Positions 1 to 7,983 of a stretch of 64,000 nucleotides of DNA are shown here, in pieces. Numbering within the stretch: the first letter of the stretch is position 1; each line of letters starts with the position of its first letter. Under the pieces are notes generated by a model. That model was given only the letters and a program-made list of their open reading frames with translations. It was not told the origin of the DNA and did not search any database. Source of the stretch: DASVTR01 sp036382855 (GTDB lineage Bacteria; Acidobacteriota; Blastocatellia; Pyrinomonadales; Pyrinomonadaceae); assembly GCA_036382855.1 (NCBI GenBank), contig DASVPO010000009.1, positions 226,233-290,232 on the forward strand, written 5' to 3'. Both the position numbers and the translations under genes were made by a program.

Positions 1-366
1 TACGCGCCCGGCTCAATCCTGCGCACGGAGATTGACACTTCGCACACGATTGCTATGAACATGCCGCGCGAGTCAATCGCGTGGGTGGAGAATTCGCCTG
101 TCTTCGAGATTAAGAGCGACCCGCTCGCGCTCGTGCGCGTTAAAATCATTGCTCGTTATCCTGCTCATGCCGACCCGCTGCTTTCCGGCTGGCTGCTCGG
201 CGGCGAGAGAATCAGAGGCAAGGCGGCGCTGATGGAGGTTGGATTGGGGCAGGGCCGAATTTATCTCTACGGTTTCAGGCCGCAGTATCGCGCGCAATCG
301 CTGGCGACCTATCCGCTCTTCTTCAACGCCATTCGTCCTCGTACTACTGCTCTTGCAACCCCCTGA
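1..366 (+). CDS. C-terminal part of an M14-type zinc carboxypeptidase (5' truncated)
   Basis: The reading frame is open from the first base, so only about the last 121 residues are present. The segment resembles the C-terminal region that follows the catalytic domain in large secreted M14 metallocarboxypeptidases: PGSILR near the start, a GGERIRGKAA stretch, and the ending GRIYLYGFRPQYRAQS...LFFNAI. The zinc ligands would lie upstream, outside the window, so activity cannot be judged. The frame closes 14 bases before the next start, so the two genes may be co-transcribed. The call rests on C-terminal similarity only. Confidence 0.6.
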   Translation, partial: YAPGSILRTEIDTSHTIAMNMPRESIAWVENSPVFEIKSDPLALVRVKIIARYPAHADPLLSGWLLGGERIRGKAALMEVGLGQGRIYLYGFRPQYRAQSLATYPLFFNAIRPRTTALATP

Positions 367-380
367 TGGAGTAATCTGGA

Positions 381-899
381 ATGAAGCACAGAGACGACAG
401 AGCGAAGATGTTGCTCACGGAGATGCTGTTTGTCAGGTTGTGCTGCTGTCTTTTGCTGTTGGCTGTTGCAGCCGGTTGCGGTAACAACGCAAACGTGAGC
501 AACGCAGACAACCGTTCTCAGTCCACGTCCTCCAGCCGGACTCAGGAGAACGGCGGCGCGACCGCGCAACCGACGAGCGATGACAGCGGTGCTGTCACGC
601 AGCAGACGGTAGGAAGCAAGGCCGAAGAGGCTTGCCGTAAGTATGAGTCCTGCGGCTGTCAGGCGTTCGCGCAGTGTATGGAACAGATTGGCAACGACCC
701 TTCAATCGAGGCAGGGATTGGCGATTGCATGATTAAGTCCAGTTGCCAGAGCTTGTGCGCGGGCAAGCCTGACGGATGCCCTAAGACCAACACAGGCCCG
801 CAGAGGTCTAATTGCTCCGCGATTCCGTGCAGCAAGAATTCCGACTGTCCATCGGATTGCTATGGCGGCTGCGACGGTGTTATCTGCTACGCGTTCTGA
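381..899 (+). CDS. Cysteine-rich lipoprotein of unknown function
   Basis: This is a 172-residue protein with a charged N-terminus, a hydrophobic stretch rich in Leu and Cys, and a lipobox-like AVAAGC, which predicts lipid attachment at Cys33. A low-complexity Ser/Thr/Gln/Asn linker follows. The C-terminal 90 residues hold about 14 cysteines, including CGC, PCSKNSDC and CYGGC clusters, which suggests a small disulfide-knit domain on the outside of a membrane. I do not recognise the family. A GGAG sits about nine bases before the ATG. It follows the M14 gene by 14 bases. Confidence 0.65.
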   Translation: MKHRDDRAKMLLTEMLFVRLCCCLLLLAVAAGCGNNANVSNADNRSQSTSSSRTQENGGATAQPTSDDSGAVTQQTVGSKAEEACRKYESCGCQAFAQCMEQIGNDPSIEAGIGDCMIKSSCQSLCAGKPDGCPKTNTGPQRSNCSAIPCSKNSDCPSDCYGGCDGVICYAF

Positions 900-978
900 T
901 GGCGTGCGGGGCAGCAAGAGTAAGAAGCAAGTAAGAAACAAGGCGGCCTCTGTTATCTCGTTTGTCGCTTCCGGGAGC

Positions 979-1009
979 TTGAACATTTAGGGGCGCTCAG
1001 GCGTATAAT
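979..1009 (+). promoter_or_regulatory. Putative sigma70 promoter
   Basis: A perfect TATAAT at 1004-1009 has a weak TTGAAC 19 bases upstream (979-984). It points toward the gene at 1081. The spacer is longer than ideal, so the -35 assignment is uncertain. Confidence 0.4.
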
Positions 1010-1080
1010 GATGACGGATAGACGCCCGGCAGAAGCGCGTACCCTAGAGGAAAGCCATCGCGCAGGCGTCTTGCGGCCAA

Positions 1081-1788
1081 ATGGTCACTGTTCTCGTCAC
1101 CTCGTTTCTCCTGTTCGCTGCAATCTCCTACGCTATTTACTGGTGGCAACGCAGTTCGTCTAACCTGAACGCAGAAGAACGCCTTCTGCCGCCGGCACAC
1201 ACGGGCGGACTCTTCGGCCACATCAGCCCCGCGGAAGAAGCAGCCCTCTTAGCCGCCGAGAAAGCGGAGCGCCAATCAGCACTCCGCTCAACGCTGCTCA
1301 AGCGCGCCAGCGAAGGCGACCGCAAGGTTTTAGACGAAGCGAAAGAGATGGCCGATGCGAACCTGTACGACGAAGTGCTAGACGCTTTGACCGAGCAGGC
1401 CGACACAGACCAGCGATTGCTCGCGCTCGTCTCCTACATCGCCAGACACGATGGCCTGCGCGTTAATGCGAATCTGGCTACGAAGTTTATCGAAAGCTGG
1501 AAGCGTGAGCCTGAGCGCAAGACGACGGCCCGCGTGCTTCACGTCGCAGCGCTCTCGGGCGATGCGCACGTTTACCAGCAGGCCGTGGAAACAACTGTTC
1601 AATACTGGCGCGACGGGCGCGTGCCCGCGCTCGAAGCCGGCGAGTTGCGCCAACTCGTCGAGAGTGAATACTGGCTCTTGCCCGCCGAAAGCCGCAACTC
1701 CGGCGCGGGCTTTACCCTGAAACAAACGCTGGCGCGTCTCCGCCGTCAACTAGCGGCAACAACTAACAGCGTCAATCGTGATTCGTGA
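1081..1788 (+). CDS. Single-pass membrane protein paired with the SPFH gene
   Basis: The 235-residue product begins with one hydrophobic segment (about residues 3-21) ending in WWQR. The rest is soluble, helical and charged (EEAALLAAEKAER...LLKRASEGDRKVLDEAKEM), reminiscent of helical-repeat proteins, but I recognise no named domain. The N-terminal anchor predicts a membrane-tethered cytoplasmic domain. The SPFH gene starts 63 bases downstream on the same strand, so the two probably act together. No good ribosome binding site is visible. The last codons (VNRDS and the stop) lie inside a degenerate heptamer repeat. Confidence 0.6.
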   Translation: MVTVLVTSFLLFAAISYAIYWWQRSSSNLNAEERLLPPAHTGGLFGHISPAEEAALLAAEKAERQSALRSTLLKRASEGDRKVLDEAKEMADANLYDEVLDALTEQADTDQRLLALVSYIARHDGLRVNANLATKFIESWKREPERKTTARVLHVAALSGDAHVYQQAVETTVQYWRDGRVPALEAGELRQLVESEYWLLPAESRNSGAGFTLKQTLARLRRQLAATTNSVNRDS

Positions 1789-1833
1789 AAGAGACGACAC
1801 AACTTTGCTGTCGTCGCTGAAGATTCGCGATTC
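1774..1833. repeat. Degenerate heptamer hairpin (AATCGTG-like units)
   Basis: Two units, AATCGTG and ATTCGTG, are followed by a GACGAC/GTCGTC stem and then by ATTCGCGATT, forming an imperfect hairpin between the 1081 gene and the SPFH gene. It supplies the TGA of the upstream gene. The unit resembles the TCGTAAA element at 51579-51659, but this copy is the most degenerate in the window. Confidence 0.4.
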
Positions 1834-1851
1834 CCTTCTTTGAGGACTACC

Positions 1852-4047
1852 ATGAACAACACAGATATTACGTCCTGGATTCCCTACATCGTCGTCGGCG
1901 TGATTGCGCTGATTGTGCTGCTCGTCATCCTGAGCCGCATTCTCGTCAACGTCGGCGCGAAAGAGATAGCGATTAAAGAGCGGCGCTACTTTGGCCGCAA
2001 GATGCCTCCCGGCCGTGTCGTCGCCACCGAAGGCGAAGTCGGCATTCAGGCAGATGTCCTGAAGCCGGGCCTGCATCTCATCAAGTATCCGTTTGAACGC
2101 GTCGTGCATAAAGTGCCGCTGATTGAGATCGGCGCTGATGAGATTGGCATCATCGAAGCGGTTGACGGCGAGCCGATGCCGCCGGGCAGAATCTTCGCGC
2201 CGGACCGCGCGCAGAACGCACACAACAATTTTCAGGACCCGATTGCTTTCATCAAGCAGGGCGGCGTCAAGGGCATCCAACTGCGTACGCTGCCGCCGGG
2301 CCTCTGGCCGATTCACCCTTACCTGTTTCGCGTTTCGGTGACAAAAGCAACGGTCGTCCCGCCGGGCAAGGTGGGCGTCGTCACGGCAGCCGACGGTGCG
2401 CCGCTCGACGCCGGACGCCTCCACGGCAAAGCCATAGAGGGCCACATCAACTTCCAGAACGCAGAGTTTTTCATAGGCTCAGGCGGCCAGAAAGGCCCGC
2501 AGGTTGAAATCCTGACGCCCGGCACATATCGCATCCTGACCAACTCGGTTGACGTTGAAAACAACAACTCCGTCAAGCCTGGCCTCTTTACAGTTCGCCT
2601 TTTCGACGCGACCGTGATTAACGAAAACGAGATTGGCCTTGTCGAAGCCTTGGACGGCGCGCCGCTTGACCCGCGCGACTACGTGGCAACGCCCGTCGAA
2701 GGCCACGATAATTTTCAGGATTGCAACGAGTTCATCACCGGCGGCGGCCAACGCGGCCCGCAGAAAGACATCCTGCTGCCCGGCACTTACTACATCAACC
2801 CGCTCGTCTTCAAGGTGATTCCAGAGACGGCGAAGGAAGTCAAACCGGGCGAGGTCGCCGTGATTGTTTCCAATATCGGCAAAGACCCCGGCGAGGAAGT
2901 GCGCCGTTCGATGGCGGCGAAGGTGCGCGAACGTATGGAGCGCGAAGAGCAGGAACACGTCGAGCAGGCAGCCGCGCGTCTTGACAAGCTTTCGGACGAA
3001 AACCGCAACGTCTCGGAGATTCAGGAAGACCTGCTTTCGGGCGACCCGGCAGACCGTCGCCTTGACGAGGGCGCACACGAAGCTTACGTCGTGCCTGAAG
3101 GCTACAGAGGCATACAGGAGACGGTCGTCGGCCCCGGCCGCTACTACGTCAACACGCTCGCCATCACTCCCATCGTCATCCCGACGACGAACCAGACCGT
3201 TGAGTGGACTGCGGGCGAAGTCAATCAATCGTTCAACCCGTTCGAGGTCATCTCGAAGGACGGCTTCACGATGCAGTTGGAGGTGCGCGTCGTCTTCCGC
3301 GTGAAGCCCGAAGATGCGCCCTTCATGGTCGCGAAGATTGGCTCGATTGATAAGCTCATCCAGAACGTGATGCACCCCTTGATTGACTCCATCTTCCGCA
3401 ATCAGGCTTCGGAATCAAGTGCGATGGCCTACTTGCAGAATCGCCACGAGGAGCAGGAGCGTGCGGAGGCGCGCGTGCGCGCACATCTCTTGAAGTATCA
3501 CGTTGACGTTGTCAACGTGCTTATCTGCCACATACATCTCCCTGCGGAGTTGATGAAGACGCAGACCGAGAAGATTCTCGCGGAGCAGCGGCAGAACATG
3601 TTTGACGCGCAACGCGAGGCCGAAGAGAAGCGCATTCAACTTGAGAAGATTACGGCGCAGGCCAACAACCAGAAAGACTTGATGGCTGCGACCGTCGGCG
3701 TTGAAATCTCCGGCAAGCGCGCCGAACAGCGCAAAGCGGAGGCCGAAGGTGAGGCACACTACATTCTCGCGACGGGCAAAGCGGAAGCCGAAAGGGTGAG
3801 ACTGATGGGCGAGGCACAGGGCGTCGCCTATCACGAACAGGTCAACGCGCTCGGCGCGCAGGGTGTGGCCCTCGTCGAAACCCTCAAGGTCATCGGCGAG
3901 AAAAACGTCCGCATCACGCCCGACGTGATGGCATCGGGCGGCAATGGCGACGGAGGCGGCGGCATCGGAACGTTGCTCCTGCTCAACCTCTTCAAAGACC
4001 GCCTGAATCTGCCGGGCGACAACGGCTCGAAGTCAAACGGCAAGTAA
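1852..4047 (+). CDS. SPFH/band-7 (flotillin-like) membrane protein with three internal repeats
   Basis: The product is 731 residues from the ATG at 1852, which has a GAGG about six bases upstream; an in-frame TTG at 1840 is less likely. A transmembrane helix (about residues 11-31) is followed by three related repeats at about 97-168, 173-254 and 260-330. Each carries an E/DGxP-like turn, a H-x-NFQ motif, an F-I-x-x-GG segment and a PGxY/W-like ending. A helical insert leads to an SPFH/band-7 domain (about 400-550), then a long Glu/Ala-rich coiled coil and a Gly-rich end. Such proteins usually oligomerise at membranes as scaffolds. The repeats are not part of standard flotillins and recall vault-protein repeats. 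The membrane protein just upstream is a likely partner. Confidence 0.8.
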   Translation: MNNTDITSWIPYIVVGVIALIVLLVILSRILVNVGAKEIAIKERRYFGRKMPPGRVVATEGEVGIQADVLKPGLHLIKYPFERVVHKVPLIEIGADEIGIIEAVDGEPMPPGRIFAPDRAQNAHNNFQDPIAFIKQGGVKGIQLRTLPPGLWPIHPYLFRVSVTKATVVPPGKVGVVTAADGAPLDAGRLHGKAIEGHINFQNAEFFIGSGGQKGPQVEILTPGTYRILTNSVDVENNNSVKPGLFTVRLFDATVINENEIGLVEALDGAPLDPRDYVATPVEGHDNFQDCNEFITGGGQRGPQKDILLPGTYYINPLVFKVIPETAKEVKPGEVAVIVSNIGKDPGEEVRRSMAAKVRERMEREEQEHVEQAAARLDKLSDENRNVSEIQEDLLSGDPADRRLDEGAHEAYVVPEGYRGIQETVVGPGRYYVNTLAITPIVIPTTNQTVEWTAGEVNQSFNPFEVISKDGFTMQLEVRVVFRVKPEDAPFMVAKIGSIDKLIQNVMHPLIDSIFRNQASESSAMAYLQNRHEEQERAEARVRAHLLKYHVDVVNVLICHIHLPAELMKTQTEKILAEQRQNMFDAQREAEEKRIQLEKITAQANNQKDLMAATVGVEISGKRAEQRKAEAEGEAHYILATGKAEAERVRLMGEAQGVAYHEQVNALGAQGVALVETLKVIGEKNVRITPDVMASGGNGDGGGGIGTLLLLNLFKDRLNLPGDNGSKSNGK

Positions 4048-4071
4048 GCCAAACTATTAGTCCATGACAGA

Positions 4072-4109
4072 AGCGGCTGCCCTGAATCAAACAGGGCGGC
4101 CGCTTTTTT
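4072..4109 (+). terminator. Rho-independent terminator of the SPFH gene
   Basis: AGCGGCTGCCCTG pairs with CAGGGCGGCCGCT around a short AT-rich loop, and a run of T follows. Confidence 0.85.
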
Positions 4110-4133
4110 CGTCAGGTCTCTACGGCGCGAGTG

Positions 4134-4162
4134 TTGGCAAAAGGCGTCCTTGCGGGTATGAT
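4134..4162 (+). promoter_or_regulatory. Sigma70 promoter of the 4290 lipoprotein gene
   Basis: TTGGCA (4134-4139) and TATGAT (4157-4162) are separated by 17 bases, just after the terminator of the previous gene. Transcription would start near 4169, which excludes the in-frame start codon at 4131 and supports the ATG at 4290 with a leader of about 120 bases. Confidence 0.6.
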
Positions 4163-4289
4163 GACGCGCTCGTTTGCTCGCGCTCTCGTTTTTGTCGTGC
4201 TGCCTTTGGCCGTCGCCTTTTCCTTTGAGCCGTCGAAGCGAGCGCATCACATTTGTAGCTCTATCAAACTTCCCCGGAGGAATCACCAC

Positions 4290-4931
4290 ATGAAAAAAGT
4301 CAAAGCCATCCTGGCAATCGTCCTCGCCAGCCAACTCCTGCTCGCCTGTAGCAAGGAGGCGACTAACAGCAACAGCAATAGCAACGGCAACAGCAACGCC
4401 AACTCGAATTCGAAGACGACCAACACAACGACCTCTACCAACACCAACACGTCGAAACCGGCCAACACCAGCGCTGACGCGCCCGCTAAACAGACTGCGA
4501 CCGCGCCGTCCGGCGCAAACATCTACACGCACGCCGAAGGTGGCATACAGTTTGAAGTGCCCGCCGGATGGAAGGCCGAGCCAAACGGCGAGCAGATGAC
4601 GCTCTCAACTCAGGATAGTTCGCTCAGCATCGTTCTCTGGGTTCCAGCCGAAGATAATTTCGACGAGGCGGTTAACGAGCTTGATAAGGAACTGGGCAAG
4701 ACGATTACTAACATCAAGCCGGGCGGCGAGCCGCGAGAGACGACCGTCGGCGGCATGCCAACCTTCAGCCAGTCAGGCACGGGCGTCGTCGAAGGCAACC
4801 AGATTCAGTGGGCCGTTGACATCATCAAGGCCAAGAAGCCCGTCATCGTGCTCACCTTCGCCGCACCCGGCATCTGGGAAAAGCATCAGGGCGACTATCA
4901 AAAATTCGCGAGCAGCATCAAGCCCGCCTAA
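4290..4931 (+). CDS. Asn/Ser-linker lipoprotein of unknown function
   Basis: The 213-residue product starts with a signal peptide ending in LLLAC, a good lipobox. A 50-residue linker made almost only of Asn, Ser and Thr follows, then a folded domain of about 140 residues (YTHAEGGIQFEVPAGW...). This domain has the look of small DcrB/PsbP-like lipoproteins, with strands such as GIQFEVPAGWKAE and QIQWAVDI. GGAGG lies nine bases before the ATG. The low-complexity linker probably spaces the domain from the membrane. The secreted protein at 40646 has a similar domain style. Function is unknown. Confidence 0.75.
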   Translation: MKKVKAILAIVLASQLLLACSKEATNSNSNSNGNSNANSNSKTTNTTTSTNTNTSKPANTSADAPAKQTATAPSGANIYTHAEGGIQFEVPAGWKAEPNGEQMTLSTQDSSLSIVLWVPAEDNFDEAVNELDKELGKTITNIKPGGEPRETTVGGMPTFSQSGTGVVEGNQIQWAVDIIKAKKPVIVLTFAAPGIWEKHQGDYQKFASSIKPA

Positions 4932-4964
4932 TAAGTTAAGACGAAAAAATTTCAACGCACGCGA

Positions 4965-5021
4965 AAGCACACGCCAACGACAAGCAAGAGTAATTCTCTG
5001 CGCTGTCGTTGGCGTGTGCTT
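4965..5021. terminator. Large inverted repeat between convergent genes
   Basis: A perfect 18-bp stem (4965-4982 with 5004-5021) around a 21-base loop lies between the converging lipoprotein and UbiB genes. There is no strong T-run on either side, so it may act as a bidirectional terminator or an mRNA 3'-end stabiliser. Confidence 0.6.
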
Positions 5022-5052
5022 CAGTATCGCAAGACCGCGCCTTTGAGCGGCT

Positions 5053-6825
5053 TTACTTCTTGAAGTAGGACTTGGCGGCCATCTTCGCAAGCTTCCACAT
5101 CTTGCTCCACTCTATCTGGCCTTCGCGGTCGCGGCCCATGAATTTATCAACGATGAGCTTGCGAAACTGCCGTCCCTCGCGCTTGAGCATAAACTCCTTG
5201 GCGTAGGGCTTCGCCGTGTCGAAGAAGCTGAACTCAGGGTCTGTCACGATGCCTATGCCTTCGAGCGTCATCAGAGCGCGCATGACGTACGTGAAATTCG
5301 ATGGCAGTCGGAACGGGTATTCGTACATCACTTCGGCCAGCTCGTAAGTCAACTCTTTGAAGTTGACTTCACCGAGCTTCAGATTGATGTAGTGCTCGAA
5401 GAGTCCTTCGACGACGGGACGCACCGTTTCAGGGTCAACGCCCGGCTTGAGGAAATTGAGATTGATGAGGTCTTGCGCAAGGCCGTGCACGTCGCGCTCG
5501 ATGACGTGGAAGAAGGCGTCAATCATCTGCGATTGCAAGCGCTCCGTAATCTTGCCCGTCATCCCGAAATCGAAGAAGGCGAGCCGCCCGTTGTCCATCA
5601 CGAGCAGATTGCCCGGATGCGGGTCTGCGTGAAAGAAGCCGTCTTCCAGAAGCTGCTTCAAATAGGTGCGGACGAGCAGACGGTTGACCTTGACGGGCGA
5701 GATGCGTCGCGCCTTCAGGGCTTCGATGTCAACGACCTTTGTGCCGCGTATGAACTCCATCGTCAGCACGTGGCGACTAGTGTGTGACCAGTAGATGACG
5801 GGAACACGTATGGCGCGCCACTCCTTGAAGTTTTCGCGGAAGCGGTCCGCGTTGCGCCCTTCCTGCACGTAGTCCATCTCTTCGAGGACGGTCACGCTAA
5901 ACTCGTGCAGCATGCCTTCCCAGTCTGCGTTCTCGTTGGCCTGCGGAAAGTGGCGATTAACGAGGCGGACCAACTTGTGCAGGATGCTGATGTCGAAGCT
6001 GATAAGCTCGGACAGATTTGGCCGCTGCACTTTGACGGCCACCTCCTCGCCCGAATGCAGGCGAGCGCGATAGACCTGGCCCAGCGAAGCGGCGGCAATC
6101 GGCTCGGCATCAATCTCAGCGTAAGCCTCGCGGAGGCTGCGGCCCAACTCAGCTTCGATGCGCGCGTAAGCTTCCGTGGTCGGAAAGGGCGGAACCTGAT
6201 CCTGCAAGACCGCAAGCTGCTTGATGTAAGGCAGCGGCAGCAAATCGCCGCGCGTGCCGAGCGCCTGCCCTATCTTGATAAACGTTGGGCCAAGTTTGAT
6301 TAAATTATCCTTCAGCCACACGGCCTGCTCTTCAAGCCGCGCCTCTTTCTTCACACTGCCCTGCGCGCCACGGAAAACGATGAAACGCACGATGCGAATC
6401 AAGCGGTCAACTGCGCGGCGGTCAACATCGCGACTCCAATGCTGGAAGAGCGCACGACGCCCACGCCCGCGCGCTTCCTCTCGCCTGCGCTCAGCCATGC
6501 GCGCGTTGAAGGCGGCGCGGATGTCGTAGCTATCCAGATAAAGGTAGAACGAGAGCAGGCCGAGCACGCGAGCGATGTTACAGACGCGCAGCCACCCGCG
6601 CAGCCCGTGCCCCTTCATACGCTCATCCTCTTTAATACTCTCGTTGCCCGCGCCCTTGAGCTTTAACTTTTCCTTCACGCCGCCGCCCGCGCCAGCGCTA
6701 CGCACAGGAGCAGGCACGAGCGCCGGAGCGGCAACTTTCGCATTGCCGTTTCCGTTCACCCTCTGTTGCCCGCCGCCGGTCGCCGCGCGCAAAGCCAGAG
6801 CCTCTTTGTTTTCAGGAGCCGCCAT
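5053..6825 (-). CDS. ABC1/AarF/UbiB-family atypical kinase
   Basis: The 590-residue protein carries the full UbiB signature: KIGQ at 184-187, the Ala-rich loop AAASLGQV at 244-251, the lysine of VAVKVQ (K265), HADPHPGN at 399-406 and DFG at 419-421. Family members act at the membrane in ubiquinone or isoprenoid lipid metabolism as atypical kinases/ATPases. The first 75 residues are low-complexity (Gly, Ala, Pro, Lys) and unlikely to be catalytic, so the true start may be further in. No other quinone-pathway gene is adjacent. A heptamer repeat element separates it from ribF upstream. Confidence 0.88.
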   Translation of the reverse strand: MAAPENKEALALRAATGGGQQRVNGNGNAKVAAPALVPAPVRSAGAGGGVKEKLKLKGAGNESIKEDERMKGHGLRGWLRVCNIARVLGLLSFYLYLDSYDIRAAFNARMAERRREEARGRGRRALFQHWSRDVDRRAVDRLIRIVRFIVFRGAQGSVKKEARLEEQAVWLKDNLIKLGPTFIKIGQALGTRGDLLPLPYIKQLAVLQDQVPPFPTTEAYARIEAELGRSLREAYAEIDAEPIAAASLGQVYRARLHSGEEVAVKVQRPNLSELISFDISILHKLVRLVNRHFPQANENADWEGMLHEFSVTVLEEMDYVQEGRNADRFRENFKEWRAIRVPVIYWSHTSRHVLTMEFIRGTKVVDIEALKARRISPVKVNRLLVRTYLKQLLEDGFFHADPHPGNLLVMDNGRLAFFDFGMTGKITERLQSQMIDAFFHVIERDVHGLAQDLINLNFLKPGVDPETVRPVVEGLFEHYINLKLGEVNFKELTYELAEVMYEYPFRLPSNFTYVMRALMTLEGIGIVTDPEFSFFDTAKPYAKEFMLKREGRQFRKLIVDKFMGRDREGQIEWSKMWKLAKMAAKSYFKK

Positions 6826-6879
6826 CTCGTCTATGATAATAACTCAAAGCTGTCGCAATAACATTCGCGCCGGATGTTC

Positions 6880-6946
6880 AAAATCTAAAGTCCAACATCC
6901 AAAGTCGAAACAATGGCCGTTGACTTTAGAGGTTGGACTTTTAAAC
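6880..6946. repeat. Heptamer hairpin, AAAGTCC family
   Basis: The left arm (AAAATCT, AAAGTCC, AACATCC, AAAGTCG) is roughly complementary to the right arm, which read on the minus strand contains AAAGTCC, AACCTCT and AAAGTCA. It begins one or two bases after the ribF stop codon and fills much of the gap before the UbiB gene. Confidence 0.7.
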
Positions 6947-6947
6947 T

Positions 6948-7901
6948 TCAAACTATCGTTAACATCCTGCGCACGCCTCCGCGCTCGAAATAGCTTTCAG
7001 CACGACGACGGTCAAACTCAATCTGCTTTTTCAACTCCAAGACCGAAGCGAACTTGCGTTCCTCGCGCAGGCGATGCAGAAAACGCACGCGCACCACGTC
7101 GCCGTATAAATTGCCCGCCCAGTTCAGCACGTATGTCTCAACAGTCGGTTCAGCATCCTCTTCAAAGGTCGGGCGCGTGCCGACGTTGGTCACGCTCCTG
7201 CGCCATGCGCCTTCAATCAGTGTTGCCGTCACGTAAACACCGCTGCGAGGTATGACGCGGTTCTGCGGGTGCAGGTTGGCCGTCGGGAAACCTATCGTGC
7301 GGCCTCTCTCTTCACCATGCACGACGCGCCCCTCGACCCCGTAAGGTCGCCCCAGCATCCGTCGCGCCAGATTCACGCGGCCTTCCGCCAGCAGCCTGCG
7401 AATCGTGCTCGAACTAATGCGCTGCCCGCGCAGCCGCACCTCCGCCACTTCTTCCGCACGAAAGCCAAGCCGCTCGCTCACCTCTTTCAACAACTCTATG
7501 TTGCCCCGTCGCCCGCGCCCGAAAGCAAAGCCACGCCCAAGGTAAACTTCCCTCGCCTGAAGGCGTTCGCCCACCACATCGCGCAGAAAATCCTCTGCTT
7601 CAATCTCCGCGAACGCACGGTTGAAGCGAATGACGATGACCTGCTCGATGCCGAGCACGCCGAAGGCTTCTATCTTCTGGTCGAAAGTTTGCAAGAGCGG
7701 CGGGGCGCTTTCCGGGTGCAGCACGGCGCGCGGGTGCGGGTCAAAGGTAATCACTGTCGGTACAGCGCCGACCGCGTGTGCACGCTCCAAGACCGTCCGC
7801 ATCACCAACTGATGACCTAAGTGCAGCCCGTCAAACACGCCCAGCGTCAACACGGTCGGCCGCGCAATCCGCGCATTCTCAATGCCATGAAAAAGGCGCA
7901 T
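6948..7901 (-). CDS. ribF: Bifunctional riboflavin kinase/FMN adenylyltransferase
   Basis: The 317-residue enzyme converts riboflavin to FMN and then FAD in the cytoplasm. The N-terminal nucleotidyltransferase domain has GVFDGLHLGHQ, with the HxGH ATP motif. The C-terminal flavokinase domain has RTIGFPTANL and RSGVYV. The ATG at 7901 starts at MRLFHGIE. A longer frame exists upstream but would translate the GTGATGA repeat arm (an artefactual SLITHH-type peptide), so it is rejected. No Shine-Dalgarno is visible because the repeat ends seven bases before the start. It lies downstream of the PhnP-like gene on the same strand. Confidence 0.93.
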   Translation of the reverse strand: MRLFHGIENARIARPTVLTLGVFDGLHLGHQLVMRTVLERAHAVGAVPTVITFDPHPRAVLHPESAPPLLQTFDQKIEAFGVLGIEQVIVIRFNRAFAEIEAEDFLRDVVGERLQAREVYLGRGFAFGRGRRGNIELLKEVSERLGFRAEEVAEVRLRGQRISSSTIRRLLAEGRVNLARRMLGRPYGVEGRVVHGEERGRTIGFPTANLHPQNRVIPRSGVYVTATLIEGAWRRSVTNVGTRPTFEEDAEPTVETYVLNWAGNLYGDVVRVRFLHRLREERKFASVLELKKQIEFDRRRAESYFERGGVRRMLTIV

Positions 7902-7906
7902 AAAAA

Positions 7907-7983
7907 AGTGATGAGTGATGAGTGATGAGTGATGAGTGAGAAGCTGTTTTCTGCTCATCACTCATTACTCATCACTCATCACT
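7907..7983. repeat. Heptamer hairpin, GTGATGA family, copy 1
   Basis: The left arm (7907-7940) is four to five GTGATGA units and the right arm (7954-7983) is its complement with one GTAATGA variant. The loop contains AGCTGTTTTCTG. The right arm, read on the minus strand, encodes the last three residues (Ser-Asp-Glu) and the TGA of the PhnP-like gene. The left edge lies seven bases from the ribF start. Confidence 0.9.

Noticed and set aside
1750..2445. 231-codon antisense frame opposite the SPFH gene
   Set aside because: GC-rich codon bias produces long antisense frames. It has no motif, and the plus-strand gene is clear.
2479..3375. 298-codon antisense frame opposite the SPFH gene
   Set aside because: It is a shadow of the SPFH coding frame and has no recognisable domain.
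4290..4931. Asn/Ser stretch as a DNA-level trinucleotide expansion of interest
   Set aside because: It is a common type of lipoprotein linker. The codons vary, so it is not a simple DNA repeat.
6826..6947. FMN riboswitch next to ribF
   Set aside because: The region is downstream of ribF and consists of AAAGTCC repeats; no RFN-element pattern is visible.
7902..7961. Longer ribF N-terminus reading through the repeat
   Set aside because: The extra residues are only the repeat translated (SLITHH type). Family proteins start at MRLFHG.
7907..7983. CRISPR-like array formed by repeated GTGATGA units
   Set aside because: Units are 7 bp with no spacers, the arms are inverted, and no cas gene is present in the window.
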